8,733 nt of DNA from an uncultured Bacteroidales bacterium (GCA_903873355.1 CAIQOG010000665.1:1-8733); one strand, 5' to 3'; positions 1 through 6,989 are shown, counted from the first letter of the stretch. Program-made: numbers and translations. Notes: generated by a model from the letters alone, not told the origin.

Positions 1-40
1 AGAGAAAACATATTTGCCCGAATGCATATTTTTTTTCGAG

Positions 41-73
41 CAAATGTAAGTCAATTCAAATCAAAAAATCAAA
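41..73 (-). promoter_or_regulatory. promoter-like site directed out of the left edge
   Basis: Read on the minus strand, TTTG (73-70) is followed after 21 bases by TACATTTG (48-41). This matches the Bacteroidota primary-sigma pattern of a -33 TTTG and a -7 TAnnTTTG at the usual 19-21 base spacing. It is the only promoter candidate in the window where I see both halves. It would drive a minus-strand gene lying outside the window, starting near position 35. Inferred from sequence pattern only. Confidence 0.45.
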
Positions 74-88
74 GAACGGATCTATATT

Positions 89-111
89 TCTGTATTTCAA
101 TACAATACAGA
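89..111 (-). terminator. hairpin downstream of the helicase gene
   Basis: TCTGTATT (89-96) and AATACAGA (104-111) form a perfect 8-bp stem with a 7-base loop, about 50 bases beyond the helicase stop codon on the minus strand. It sits between that gene and the next leftward promoter-like site, a sensible place for a 3' end. No clear U-tract follows on the minus strand, so it is not a textbook intrinsic terminator. It may only be an RNA 3' stabilising structure, or chance in AT-rich sequence. Confidence 0.3.
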
Positions 112-158
112 TGTATGTTAAAAGTTAACGCAACGCTACTATTGTTCAAATGTAAAAT

Positions 159-1799
159 TTATTCTAATATTTCCAACTTTGCAAATTTCAGCAATAACGA
201 TTTTACACCTTTCTCGCCAAAATCAATATCCGCCTTTTCATTTCCGTTTACAATGCCCGTTTCCAGCACTTTTCCAATGCCAAAAACGCTGTGTTTCACA
301 AAAATACCAACGGGAATCGACCCGTTCTGTGTCGGGGTCTTATCACTACCTGTCGAACTCATTTTTACCAAACGCTTAGGTTTAACTGTAAGTCCGGGAC
401 GTTCGTTAAATGAAACCGGTTTGGAAAATGAACTCTGAAAGCGGTTTCTTTCGGTCTCCAAATCATCATCCCAATCGCCAATACGGCTTTGTTTTGGTTT
501 TTGTTCCATCGGCATATCAAGGTATTGCACATCGATATCCTTTATAAAACGGCTTGGATTTGAGAAATTGGTTTTGCCGTTTTTGAAACGTGATTTGGCA
601 AAACTAATAAATAATCGCTCTTCGGCACGGGTTATTGCCACGTAGAATAAGCGGCGCTCTTCTTCCAGTTCCCGTTCGCTTTGGCAGAATGGTGATGGGA
701 ACAATTCTTCTTCCATACCGACTATAAACACCGCTTTGAATTCCAGTCCTTTGGCCGAGTGTACGGTCATTAGTGTAACCTTATCTTTGTCTGATTCCTT
801 GTCCGTGTCCTGATCCGTAAGCAGTGAAACTTCCGAGAGAAAATCTGGTAAAAGCGCCGTTGCTTCTTCATCCTCTTTGCTATCAGCAAACTCATGTATG
901 GCTTTGAGCAACTCTTCCACATTGTCAACCTTACTCATATTTTCAGGCGAACGGTCGGTGTAGGCATCGCTTAGAATACCACTGGTTTTTACAATAGAAG
1001 TTGCCAAATCATAGGCGTTTTGAGTTGAAATCTGTTGAGCAAAAACGTCAATCATCATACGGAATTGTGCCAGTTTATTGGCAGTGCCGGCATTTACAGC
1101 CAGATTATATTTCAGCATGTCGGTCAATACTTCCCAGGCACTGACTGCATGAAGTTGCGCGCATTCAATCAGTTTTTTCACGGTTGTTTCACCAATTCCA
1201 CGGGCCGGATAATTAATGATGCGTTTCAGAGCTTCTTCATCATTTGGATTGCAAACCAAGCGACAGTAAGCAATAACATCTTTGATTTCCTTACGCTGAT
1301 AAAACGATAAACCTCCATAAATCCGGTATGGAATGCTTTGTTTGCGCAATGCTTCCTCCATTACACGCGATTGTGAATTTGTTCGGTACAAAATGGCAAT
1401 ATTCTGATAACGATAGTTGTTTGAAAATCGCAAATCAGAAATATTATTGGCTACAATAAAACCTTCCTCGAAATCGGTAAAAACACTTAAAATCTTAATC
1501 GGTTTACCTGTTTCTTTTTCAGAAAAAACTGTTTTCCTGATTTGCTTTGAATTTTTGTCAATCAGGCTGTTGGCAGCATTTACAATGGTTTGTGTTGAAC
1601 GGTAATTCTGCTCCAGTTTAAAAATCTGTGCATTTTTGTAGGTGTTTTTGAAGGTCAGAATATTGTCAATATTAGCCCCGCGGAACGAGTAAATGCTTTG
1701 TGCATCATCGCCGACCACACAAATTCTTTCATGTGTTTCGGCGAGTTTTTTCACAATCAGATATTGAGCAAAATTGGTGTCCTGATATTCGTCAACCAA
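159..1799 (-). CDS. helicase C-terminal fragment (motifs II to VI and Tudor-like tail)
   Basis: This is the 3' piece of the broken helicase, 546 codons from a TTG at 1799. That TTG is most likely an internal Leu codon of the Walker B motif (LVDEYQDT) and not a real start. Motif III (VGDDAQSIYSFRGA) is near residues 29-42, motif IV (LEQNYRST) near 62-69, motif V (TLMTVHSAKGLEF) near 342-354, and motif VI (LFYVAITRAEERLF) near 384-397. Residues 430-490 form a polar linker. Residues 497-546 (VGIFVKHSVFGIGKV onward) match the PcrA/UvrD C-terminal Tudor-like fold that contacts RNA polymerase. No sign of decay is seen past the lesion: no further stops and all motifs intact. Confidence 0.75.
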   Translation of the reverse strand: MVDEYQDTNFAQYLIVKKLAETHERICVVGDDAQSIYSFRGANIDNILTFKNTYKNAQIFKLEQNYRSTQTIVNAANSLIDKNSKQIRKTVFSEKETGKPIKILSVFTDFEEGFIVANNISDLRFSNNYRYQNIAILYRTNSQSRVMEEALRKQSIPYRIYGGLSFYQRKEIKDVIAYCRLVCNPNDEEALKRIINYPARGIGETTVKKLIECAQLHAVSAWEVLTDMLKYNLAVNAGTANKLAQFRMMIDVFAQQISTQNAYDLATSIVKTSGILSDAYTDRSPENMSKVDNVEELLKAIHEFADSKEDEEATALLPDFLSEVSLLTDQDTDKESDKDKVTLMTVHSAKGLEFKAVFIVGMEEELFPSPFCQSERELEEERRLFYVAITRAEERLFISFAKSRFKNGKTNFSNPSRFIKDIDVQYLDMPMEQKPKQSRIGDWDDDLETERNRFQSSFSKPVSFNERPGLTVKPKRLVKMSSTGSDKTPTQNGSIPVGIFVKHSVFGIGKVLETGIVNGNEKADIDFGEKGVKSLLLKFAKLEILE

Positions 1800-2470
1800 A
1801 ATATATATTTAAATCGTTCCTGATATTTTTGAAGTATTTCAGGATGATTGCGGAAAAGAACATTGGTTTGCATCAATAAGTCGTCAAAATCCATTGCATC
1901 AGCTTGTTTACAGCGGCTACAATAGATTTTATAAATGTCTTTCAAAAGGGGAATACGTGATGCATTGTCTGCTTTAATTAAATCAATATTTGCAAGGTAA
2001 GAATCGGGAGTAATCAGGTTATTTTTAGCATACGAAATACGCGAATGTACGAAACCGTGTTTGTAGATTTTTTCGTCTAACTTCAGCTCTTTCACAATGC
2101 TTTTAATCAGACTTTTCGAATCGGCACTGTCGTACACGGTAAAGTTTTTGGAATATCCGATATGTTCGGCTTCGGAGCGCAAAATCCGTGAAAAAACCGA
2201 GTGAAAAGTGCCCATCCACAGGTAGCGGGCAGTTTGTTCGCCAACCATACCGGCAATGCGCTCTTTCATCTCGCGGGCAGCTTTGTTGGTAAACGTAAGT
2301 GCCAGAATGGATGACGGTTGCATACCTTTTTTAAGAAGATAAGCTATTTTATAAGTCAATACACGGGTTTTACCCGAGCCTGCTCCGGCAATAACCAGTG
2401 AAGCTCCGTCAGTAAATTCCACTGCCCGGCGCTGACTTTCGTTGAGTTCGTTTAGAAAAGGAAAATCCAT
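1757..2470 (-). CDS. helicase N-terminal fragment (motifs Q to Ib)
   Basis: This is the 5' piece of the broken helicase. It holds the Q-motif region NELNESQRRAVE, the Walker A loop AGAGSGKTR, motif Ia (LALTFTNKAAREM) and motif Ib (TFHSVFSRILR), followed by most of domain 1B and the MDFDDLL segment. True homology ends at FKYI. The last 14 residues, beginning FWLTNIR, are out-of-frame translation of the Walker B region and match nothing. The piece lacks motifs II to VI, so it could bind nucleotide at best and could not hydrolyse ATP or move on DNA. The frame also opens at an ATG at 2494, which would add eight residues with no family resemblance. Confidence 0.75.
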   Translation of the reverse strand: MDFPFLNELNESQRRAVEFTDGASLVIAGAGSGKTRVLTYKIAYLLKKGMQPSSILALTFTNKAAREMKERIAGMVGEQTARYLWMGTFHSVFSRILRSEAEHIGYSKNFTVYDSADSKSLIKSIVKELKLDEKIYKHGFVHSRISYAKNNLITPDSYLANIDLIKADNASRIPLLKDIYKIYCSRCKQADAMDFDDLLMQTNVLFRNHPEILQKYQERFKYIFWLTNIRTPILLNI

Positions 2471-2538
2471 GAAATATTCTATACTAATCCTCATAGAGTG
2501 CTTAACACCTTTGAGAGATTAAAATTGTTTATAAAATT

Positions 2539-2566
2539 CTTTCGGGGGGGCTCAGCACTTCGAAAG
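2539..2566. repeat. inverted repeat with a G7 run in its loop
   Basis: CTTTCG (2539-2544) and CGAAAG (2561-2566) form a 6-bp stem around a 16-base loop that begins with the rest of a seven-G run (2544-2550). A G7 run stands out in this AT-rich spacer. It lies between the helicase start and its candidate promoter, so it would fall in the helicase 5' leader. Function unknown; it may be chance. Confidence 0.25.
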
Positions 2567-2576
2567 GTTTTCAGTA

Positions 2577-2584
2577 CAAAAATA
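2577..2584 (-). promoter_or_regulatory. candidate -7 element for the helicase gene
   Basis: The minus strand reads TATTTTTG here, a match to TAnnTTTG. A weak -33 candidate (TTAG, 2608-2605) lies 20 bases upstream. It would give a leader of about 100 bases before the ATG at 2470. Pattern match only. Confidence 0.35.
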
Positions 2585-2644
2585 CAAATTAGATTTGGTT
2601 GTAACTAAAATAGTTTTCAACAACCAAAACTTCGTAAAAAGGAC

Positions 2645-2652
2645 TAACTTTG
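2645..2652 (+). promoter_or_regulatory. candidate -7 element for the acyltransferase-amidase pair
   Basis: TAACTTTG matches TAnnTTTG exactly and lies 75 bases before the ATG at 2728. I see no good TTTG at the expected -33 position, which is common for Bacteroidota promoters. It would serve both 2728-3270 and the amidase gene behind it. Confidence 0.4.
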
Positions 2653-2727
2653 CAGTTCTCAATCGTTGAACAGTTCATAAATTAAATTGTTTAACTGGAA
2701 TACAATAAAAATCAATGACATAAGCAG

Positions 2728-3270
2728 ATGCAAAAACTAAGCAAGTGGATACTAAAATCGATTGGCTGGAAGACCTATGTAAGCGTTGAAGAACCAATTA
2801 AAAGTGTGATTTGTGTTGCTCCTCATACCAGCAACTGGGATTTTATAATAGGGAAATTATCTTACACGGCGTTGGGACGTGAGGCCTCTTTTCTGATGAA
2901 AAAATCATGGTTTTTTTTTCCGTTGAATTATTTCTTTAAAGCTATTGGAGGTGTCGCGGTCGATCGTTCGAAAAGTAATTCTGTTACCCAGCAAATGGTT
3001 GATGAATTCAATTCCCGCGAAACATTTCATTTGGCTATTACACCCGAAGGAACCCGAAGTCTGGTTGATAACTGGAAAATGGGGTTTTACTATATAGCCC
3101 GCGAAGCCGGAGTTCCTATTCAGATTGCTTATTTTGATTATGCAAAAAAGGAAATGGGAATCAAAGCTTTATTTTATCCTACTGATGACGAAGTTGGTGA
3201 TATAATAAAAATACAATCCTATTACAAAGGTGTTCAGGGTAAATTTCCAGCAAAGTTCAATGTTAAATAG
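2728..3270 (+). CDS. short PlsC-like lysophospholipid acyltransferase
   Basis: This is a 180-residue protein of the PlsC/LPLAT superfamily, which transfers acyl chains to glycerolipids or similar acceptors. The HX4D catalytic motif is HTSNWD (H33, D38). GGVAVDRS (74-81) matches the second conserved block, and PEGTRS (106-111) is the glycerophosphate-binding block. It has no clear membrane helix and is about 60-70 residues shorter than classical PlsC, so it belongs to a compact subgroup whose acceptor I cannot name. The amidase gene follows 31 bases downstream on the same strand, so the two are probably cotranscribed. Codons for W61-F64 run through a nine-T tract (2911-2919). The superfamily is certain and the substrate is not. 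A second, larger member of the same superfamily is encoded at 4065-4799, so one of the pair is likely to have a specialised role. Confidence 0.85.
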   Translation: MQKLSKWILKSIGWKTYVSVEEPIKSVICVAPHTSNWDFIIGKLSYTALGREASFLMKKSWFFFPLNYFFKAIGGVAVDRSKSNSVTQQMVDEFNSRETFHLAITPEGTRSLVDNWKMGFYYIAREAGVPIQIAYFDYAKKEMGIKALFYPTDDEVGDIIKIQSYYKGVQGKFPAKFNVK

Positions 3271-3292
3271 TTTATAGTTAGTAGTTTATAGT
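3268..3292 (+). repeat. 11-bp direct repeat in the acyltransferase-amidase gap
   Basis: TAGTTTATAGT occurs at 3268-3278 and again at 3282-3292, three bases apart. The first copy begins with the TAG stop codon of the acyltransferase. Such short AT-rich duplications probably come from slippage, and I assign no function. Confidence 0.5.
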
Positions 3293-3301
3293 AATTAAAA
3301 T

Positions 3302-4072
3302 ATGAAAATAACACTCATTCAGGATACAATACTTTGGGCTGATAAAGCAGCTAATCTGCAAAAAACCGGTGAGCAACTTGCTGCGTTGGCTGGACATACC
3401 GATTTGGTCGTATTGCCAGAATTGTTCACAACCGGATTTTGTACAGGGAAAATTCATTTGGCAGAAACTATGGATGGAGAAACAGTTCAAACACTCCGAA
3501 AATGGGCGGTAAAATATCAACTGGCTATTACCGGTAGTTTTATCGCAACAGAAAAGGACAAAATTTTTAATCGTGCTTTTTTTGTTTTTCCATCAGGTGA
3601 AATCCAAACAGCCGACAAACGCCATTTATTTTCAATGGCAGGCGAACATAACCATTTTTCAAAGGGCGACAAACGGATGATTGTAAATTATTGTGGTTTC
3701 AATATATGCTTATTGGTGTGTTACGATTTGCGTTTTCCTGTGTGGGCCCGCAATGCAAATAATGAATACGATCTGTTAATATTTGTGGCGAATTTCCCCG
3801 AAAAACGAATCAATGACTGGGATATTTTACTACAAGCCCGTGCCATTGAGAATCAGGCTTACGTGTGCGGCTTGAACAGAATAGGAGTGGATGGGCTCGG
3901 TGTTGACTACAACGGACATTCCACATTAATCGACTTTAAAGCCAATACCATTCTGAATTTCCCCGAAAACAAAACTTTTATTCAAACCTTTGATTTACAG
4001 CAGGAACCACTCCAACGATATCGCCAAAAATTTGCCGCGTGGAAGGATGCTGATGAATTCACTATCAAATGA
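3302..4072 (+). CDS. omega-amidase, YafV/Nit2 type (nitrilase superfamily)
   Basis: This cytosolic C-N hydrolase is predicted to hydrolyse alpha-keto acid amides such as alpha-ketoglutaramate and alpha-ketosuccinamate to the keto acid plus ammonia, a metabolite-repair step after glutamine or asparagine transamination. The Glu-Lys-Cys triad is visible: E40 in VVLPELF, K106 in DKRHLF, and C140 in LLVCYDLRFP. The match to E. coli YafV, as I recall that sequence, runs end to end, including FPVWARN, ARAIENQAYV and the C-terminal AWKDADEF. Its 256 residues equal the family length. The ATG at 3302 fits the conserved KITLIQ start. The gene is second in a likely two-gene unit behind the acyltransferase. 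Its last 8 bases overlap the end of the convergent plsC. I see no functional link between amidase and acyltransferase. Confidence 0.93.
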   Translation: MKITLIQDTILWADKAANLQKTGEQLAALAGHTDLVVLPELFTTGFCTGKIHLAETMDGETVQTLRKWAVKYQLAITGSFIATEKDKIFNRAFFVFPSGEIQTADKRHLFSMAGEHNHFSKGDKRMIVNYCGFNICLLVCYDLRFPVWARNANNEYDLLIFVANFPEKRINDWDILLQARAIENQAYVCGLNRIGVDGLGVDYNGHSTLIDFKANTILNFPENKTFIQTFDLQQEPLQRYRQKFAAWKDADEFTIK

Positions 4073-4799
4073 TAATCCTGTCAACAATTACTTTTTCAGT
4101 TTTTTCGAACAATGTATTGAAATCGTAATCACTAACTTTAATCGGTTGATGAACCGAAAATGTGATTTTGTTTCCCGTTCCTAATGGAAAGTTGCCATAC
4201 TGAAATATTTTCCATGAGTTGTTAATTGTAACAGGGACTACATAGGCGCTTGGTGCATATTTACACAAAATCTTCACACCATTGGCTGCAAACGGTTTTG
4301 GTTTTCCATCTCTGGTTCGGGTGCCTTCAGGATAAATAATTACAGAACGGCAGGTTGATTCAATATATTCGCCCATTTTTCTTAGAACAGGTAATGCTTG
4401 CCGGGGATCTTTTCTGTCAATCAACACTGAACCTCCATGATTCAAATTGTATGATATACTTGGAATTCCCTTGCCAAGTTCAATTTTGCTTACGTACTTC
4501 GGATGAAATTTACGCAAAAACCAGCTCATTCCTACAATATCAAATACACCCTGATGATTAGTCACAAATATCAGGGGATGTCCTTCAGGAATTAGTTCAC
4601 TGTTTTCAATTTCTGCATATGAGAATATAAAATACAGGGTTTTAACTGTGAAAAAGTTCAGAATATCAACACTTTTCTTATGTGCCTGATACCCAAAAAC
4701 ATTAAAGCAAACCCATTGAATGGGATGAAACAGACAGATAAAAAACAGGAACCAAAAATAGGCCAGCAAGGATAATGGGTAGGATAAAATCTTATTCAT
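4065..4799 (-). CDS. 1-acyl-sn-glycerol-3-phosphate acyltransferase (PlsC family)
   Basis: This enzyme is predicted to make phosphatidic acid by acylating lysophosphatidic acid at the inner membrane, the second acylation step of phospholipid synthesis. The 244 residues start with hydrophobic segments (about 9-31 and 47-61) that should anchor it. They are followed by the HX4D motif NHQGVFD (H82, D87), the block KIELGKGIP (105-113), GGSVLIDRKDPRQA (122-135) and YPEGTRTRDGKPK (156-168). I chose the ATG at 4799. A GTG at 4817 is also in frame, but it falls inside the candidate -7 element and adds nothing family-like. It is transcribed leftward from its own promoter, 148 bases after the kdsB stop. 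Its end overlaps the convergent amidase gene by 8 bases. The family and reaction class are firm; use as the main cellular PlsC is inferred. Confidence 0.88.
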   Translation of the reverse strand: MNKILSYPLSLLAYFWFLFFICLFHPIQWVCFNVFGYQAHKKSVDILNFFTVKTLYFIFSYAEIENSELIPEGHPLIFVTNHQGVFDIVGMSWFLRKFHPKYVSKIELGKGIPSISYNLNHGGSVLIDRKDPRQALPVLRKMGEYIESTCRSVIIYPEGTRTRDGKPKPFAANGVKILCKYAPSAYVVPVTINNSWKIFQYGNFPLGTGNKITFSVHQPIKVSDYDFNTLFEKTEKVIVDRIII

Positions 4800-4816
4800 T
4801 TTATAGGAATTTTCCA

Positions 4817-4824
4817 CAAAAGTA
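4817..4824 (-). promoter_or_regulatory. candidate -7 element for plsC
   Basis: The minus strand reads TACTTTTG, matching TAnnTTTG, 17 bases before the ATG at 4799. Transcription would begin about 10-12 bases before that ATG and after the alternative GTG at 4817, which therefore could not be used. The -33 half is weak. Confidence 0.45.
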
Positions 4825-4947
4825 GGGATTTTATTTAAGATGAAAAAGAAATATCAAGATATAAAGCTGAAGATTCTTAAAATTTTACTGAAGGTTGGTT
4901 AAGGTGTAAAAGGGCGTATAAATCAGAAGATTATGGTGTGTATTGAT

Positions 4948-5730
4948 TTAGATGAGAGTCTTTATCGATTGTATCGCTTTCTCTAAATCCTCGGGAGTGT
5001 CGATGCCCACTGTTTCAACATTCGTAAATCCAACTTTAATTTTGTAGCCGTTTTCCAGCCAGCGCAATTGTTCCAGCGATTCGGCCAATTCGAGTGGTGA
5101 TTGTTCTAGTTTGGTTATTTCGGTTAGTATTTCCGAACGATAGGCGTAAATGCCTATATGTTTCAAATAAACGTTCGAAGAAAGCCAGTTTTCAGGTGCT
5201 GTTCCTCGATTGTAAGGAATTACTGAACGGCTAAAATATAATGCTTCATTGTTTTTGTTAAGCACTAATTTCGGGCTGTTAGGGTTGTTTAGTGCTTCCA
5301 GACCATCTTTCTCGGTTATTTTTTTAGCCAGCGTGGCAATCTGTGTTTCCTCATCTTCAAAGCATTTCTGTAGTTCAGTGATTTGTTCCGGTTGGATAAA
5401 AGGTTCATCGCCCTGAACATTAACAATCACATCAAAATATTCATCAAGTTTGGTAAAAGCCTCATAGCAACGGTCTGTTCCACTTCGGTGTTGGTCGGAA
5501 GTCATAATTACTTTTCCACTGAAAGATGTAACCGCATCAAAGATTCGTTGATCGTCAGTAGCCACATACACATCTGCCACAGCTTTCGAAACTTGTTCGT
5601 ACACCCGTTGTATCATGGTTTTGTCGCCAATATTCACAAGTGGTTTTCCCGGAAAGCGGGTCGAAGCGTAACGGGCAGGAATAATGGCAACAAACCTAAG
5701 TGGCTGTTTTTCAATAGATTTATTTGGCAT
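4948..5730 (-). CDS. kdsB: 3-deoxy-manno-octulosonate cytidylyltransferase (CMP-Kdo synthetase)
   Basis: KdsB joins CTP and Kdo to form CMP-Kdo, the activated sugar needed for the LPS inner core, in the cytosol. The 260 residues show the nucleotidyltransferase start IIPARYASTRFPGKPL (16-31), VYVATDD (54-60), the HRSGTDR block (81-87), the metal and sugar-binding VNVQGDEPFI (103-112), KHIGIYAYR (190-198), LEQLRWLENGY (219-229) and the closing VGIDTPEDLEKA (241-252). This is the full family layout. I chose the ATG at 5730 because the frame's extension up to 5829 runs into the lnb coding end and resembles nothing in the family. The start lies 19 bases after the lnb stop, so it is probably cotranscribed with lnb. 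Its presence implies that this organism makes a Kdo-containing lipopolysaccharide or lipooligosaccharide. Confidence 0.95.
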   Translation of the reverse strand: MPNKSIEKQPLRFVAIIPARYASTRFPGKPLVNIGDKTMIQRVYEQVSKAVADVYVATDDQRIFDAVTSFSGKVIMTSDQHRSGTDRCYEAFTKLDEYFDVIVNVQGDEPFIQPEQITELQKCFEDEETQIATLAKKITEKDGLEALNNPNSPKLVLNKNNEALYFSRSVIPYNRGTAPENWLSSNVYLKHIGIYAYRSEILTEITKLEQSPLELAESLEQLRWLENGYKIKVGFTNVETVGIDTPEDLEKAIQSIKTLI

Positions 5731-5749
5731 AGTGCTGCTATTACTTGTT

Positions 5750-6964
5750 TTAGATGACTGACCTGCGTTTAAACATTCGTCTTGATAAATATACGGACCA
5801 ACTCGCCGAACGAACAAGTAGTAAAACAATTATAGGGAAGGCTGCCTGATTGAAAACCTGTGACGATAAAGCAAATGAAATAAGTCCTCCAACAAGTAAA
5901 AATATATTAACAATTTCGTAGAAAAAAACAGGAGTTCTAAATCTGGGAAACCACATTATTATACCAACAAAGATGTTTAATGGATTTAACCACAGGATAT
6001 TAAGGTTGTTCTGAACTAATGGATGAGATGAAAACAGCATAAGATATAAGATTATTACACCGGCCAAACCTGTAGTGATTAAAATAATTGAATCAAATAA
6101 TTTAGTATGTGGTTTTTGATATTGTTGTTTGATATAATCGCCAATTGAAATAATTAAACCAATAATCAACAGAATAATCGAAACAACAATTGGTTTAACT
6201 TCGAAAGGCATTATCGTTTCCTTATCATTCGACTTGTTAATCAGAATTTTTCTATCGGTAATGAGTTTTCTTGTACCATTAGTTTTGTCGTGAATTTCAG
6301 CTGTTTGTAAGGCATTCATAAGCGTTTCCGGCAAAAACATGCTTTCTCTGAAAGAAGCAAGTTGGTCGGCATCTCCTCCAAGAATAACATCAATCCCAAA
6401 TTTTAACCAGCTGTCAGTGCCAACATATGAACCAATCCAGCTGCGGTAAGTCTTATTTTCTGTATCTTCGTTAAAAGAAGTATAGCCATTTACAGAACCC
6501 AATATTTTATCACGGGGTCGAGTGGAACAATTATCAAAAACATAATTATATCTGTAAACCCTTTTGTCAGGCTGGTAATTCGCTATAAGATTGTCTATTA
6601 GTCTGATTTTCTCTGAATCGACAAGGTTTAATTGTTGTTCCCAAACCATGGAATTTCGTTGTGCGTAAGATGCAAGAAAGTTTCCTGTTTCATAAACTCC
6701 TAACTGATAATCAGTTTCGCCTTTGATGAATTTATAGTAAAATCCGGATGTTTCAAAACTAAAAACTCCATAGTTAAAAACAACATCAATTTTATTTTTA
6801 TCATCTCTAATTCGTATCGCTGTATGACCAAATTTCTCATACACTTCATTGCCCGGAGAGCATGTTATCAGGCTTACTACTGAGCTATTACTAAACATCA
6901 TTTGTTGAGCTTTTGTAACAAATGAACTCAATAAAATCATCAAAATGAATAGAATCTGTTTCAT
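5750..6964 (-). CDS. lnb: DUF4105 / Lnb-type lipoprotein N-acyltransferase candidate
   Basis: This is a 404-residue envelope protein. A Sec signal peptide covers residues 1-19 (cleavage expected after TKA). A periplasmic domain follows with the family hallmark ITCSPGNEVYEKFGHTAIRI region (33-52) and YNYVFDNCSTRPRDKI (139-154). H47 and C146 are the likely catalytic pair, as in papain-like or LRAT-like folds. About five membrane helices close the protein (roughly 259-276, 290-312, 322-340, 348-367, 373-393). From memory, DUF4105 was renamed the Lnb periplasmic domain after work in Bacteroides showed that Lnb N-acylates lipoproteins where Lnt is absent. Applying that role here is by homology. 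It lies upstream of kdsB with a 19-base gap and has its own -7 element. Confident on family, moderate on exact reaction, since Bacteroidota often carry several DUF4105 paralogues. Confidence 0.82.
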   Translation of the reverse strand: MKQILFILMILLSSFVTKAQQMMFSNSSVVSLITCSPGNEVYEKFGHTAIRIRDDKNKIDVVFNYGVFSFETSGFYYKFIKGETDYQLGVYETGNFLASYAQRNSMVWEQQLNLVDSEKIRLIDNLIANYQPDKRVYRYNYVFDNCSTRPRDKILGSVNGYTSFNEDTENKTYRSWIGSYVGTDSWLKFGIDVILGGDADQLASFRESMFLPETLMNALQTAEIHDKTNGTRKLITDRKILINKSNDKETIMPFEVKPIVVSIILLIIGLIISIGDYIKQQYQKPHTKLFDSIILITTGLAGVIILYLMLFSSHPLVQNNLNILWLNPLNIFVGIIMWFPRFRTPVFFYEIVNIFLLVGGLISFALSSQVFNQAAFPIIVLLLVRSASWSVYLSRRMFKRRSVI

Positions 6965-6989
6965 GCTTGCTATATTGAAATTATTAATA

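Larger units (their letters stand above)
1..158. other. gene-free left edge
   Basis: No credible coding sequence is visible between the left edge and the helicase stop codon at 159. The overlapping open frames on the plus strand are antisense to the helicase and resemble no family I know. The stretch holds a perfect 8-bp inverted repeat (89-111) and a promoter-like pair of elements on the minus strand (41-73), both described separately. A smaller dyad, GTTAA/TTAAC with a 3-base loop, lies at 117-129. Confidence 0.6.
159..2470 (-). pseudogene. UvrD/PcrA-type superfamily 1 DNA helicase, frameshifted
   Basis: This is one helicase gene in two reading frames. UvrD/PcrA enzymes are ATP-driven 3'-5' DNA helicases acting in nucleotide excision repair, replication restart and clearing of RNA polymerase or recombinase from DNA. 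All SF1A motifs are present in order across the two pieces, and the C-terminus carries the Tudor-like tail of PcrA. Removing 2 bases from the AT repeat at 1801-1808 gives a continuous protein of about 769 residues, close to the family norm, and restores the family sequence YILVDEYQDT at the Walker B motif. I prefer the ATG at 2470 (MDFPFLNELNESQ) over the ATG at 2494, because homologues begin near the NELNESQ segment. As written, translation stops at 1757, before most motor motifs, so the product would be dead. Either the base count is wrong or this is a recent loss. The rest of the frame is uneroded. Confidence 0.85.

Noticed and set aside
22..438. 138-codon plus-strand frame at the left edge
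   Set aside because: Most of it is antisense to the helicase, its composition is low-quality and it shows no family resemblance.
159..1799. C-terminal helicase piece as an independent gene starting at TTG 1799
   Set aside because: The TTG encodes the conserved Leu before VDEYQD, and the piece lacks Walker A, so it is a fragment and not a separate protein.
1757..1812. Programmed -1 frameshifting to make an intact helicase
   Set aside because: A -1 shift would join the frames, but the codons ATA TTT TGG do not form a proper slippery heptamer and the product would carry an extra Phe in YI(F)LVDEY. A 2-base repeat expansion explains the sequence exactly.
4818..4947. Terminator or small RNA between kdsB and plsC
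   Set aside because: I found only a short TAAAATTTTA palindrome and the plsC promoter element, with no GC-rich stem plus T-run.
5383..5757. 124-codon plus-strand frame
   Set aside because: Entirely antisense to kdsB, which has all family motifs.
5731..5829. N-terminal extension of kdsB to 5829
   Set aside because: It overlaps the 3' end of lnb and the added residues are unlike KdsB. The ATG at 5730 gives the normal length.
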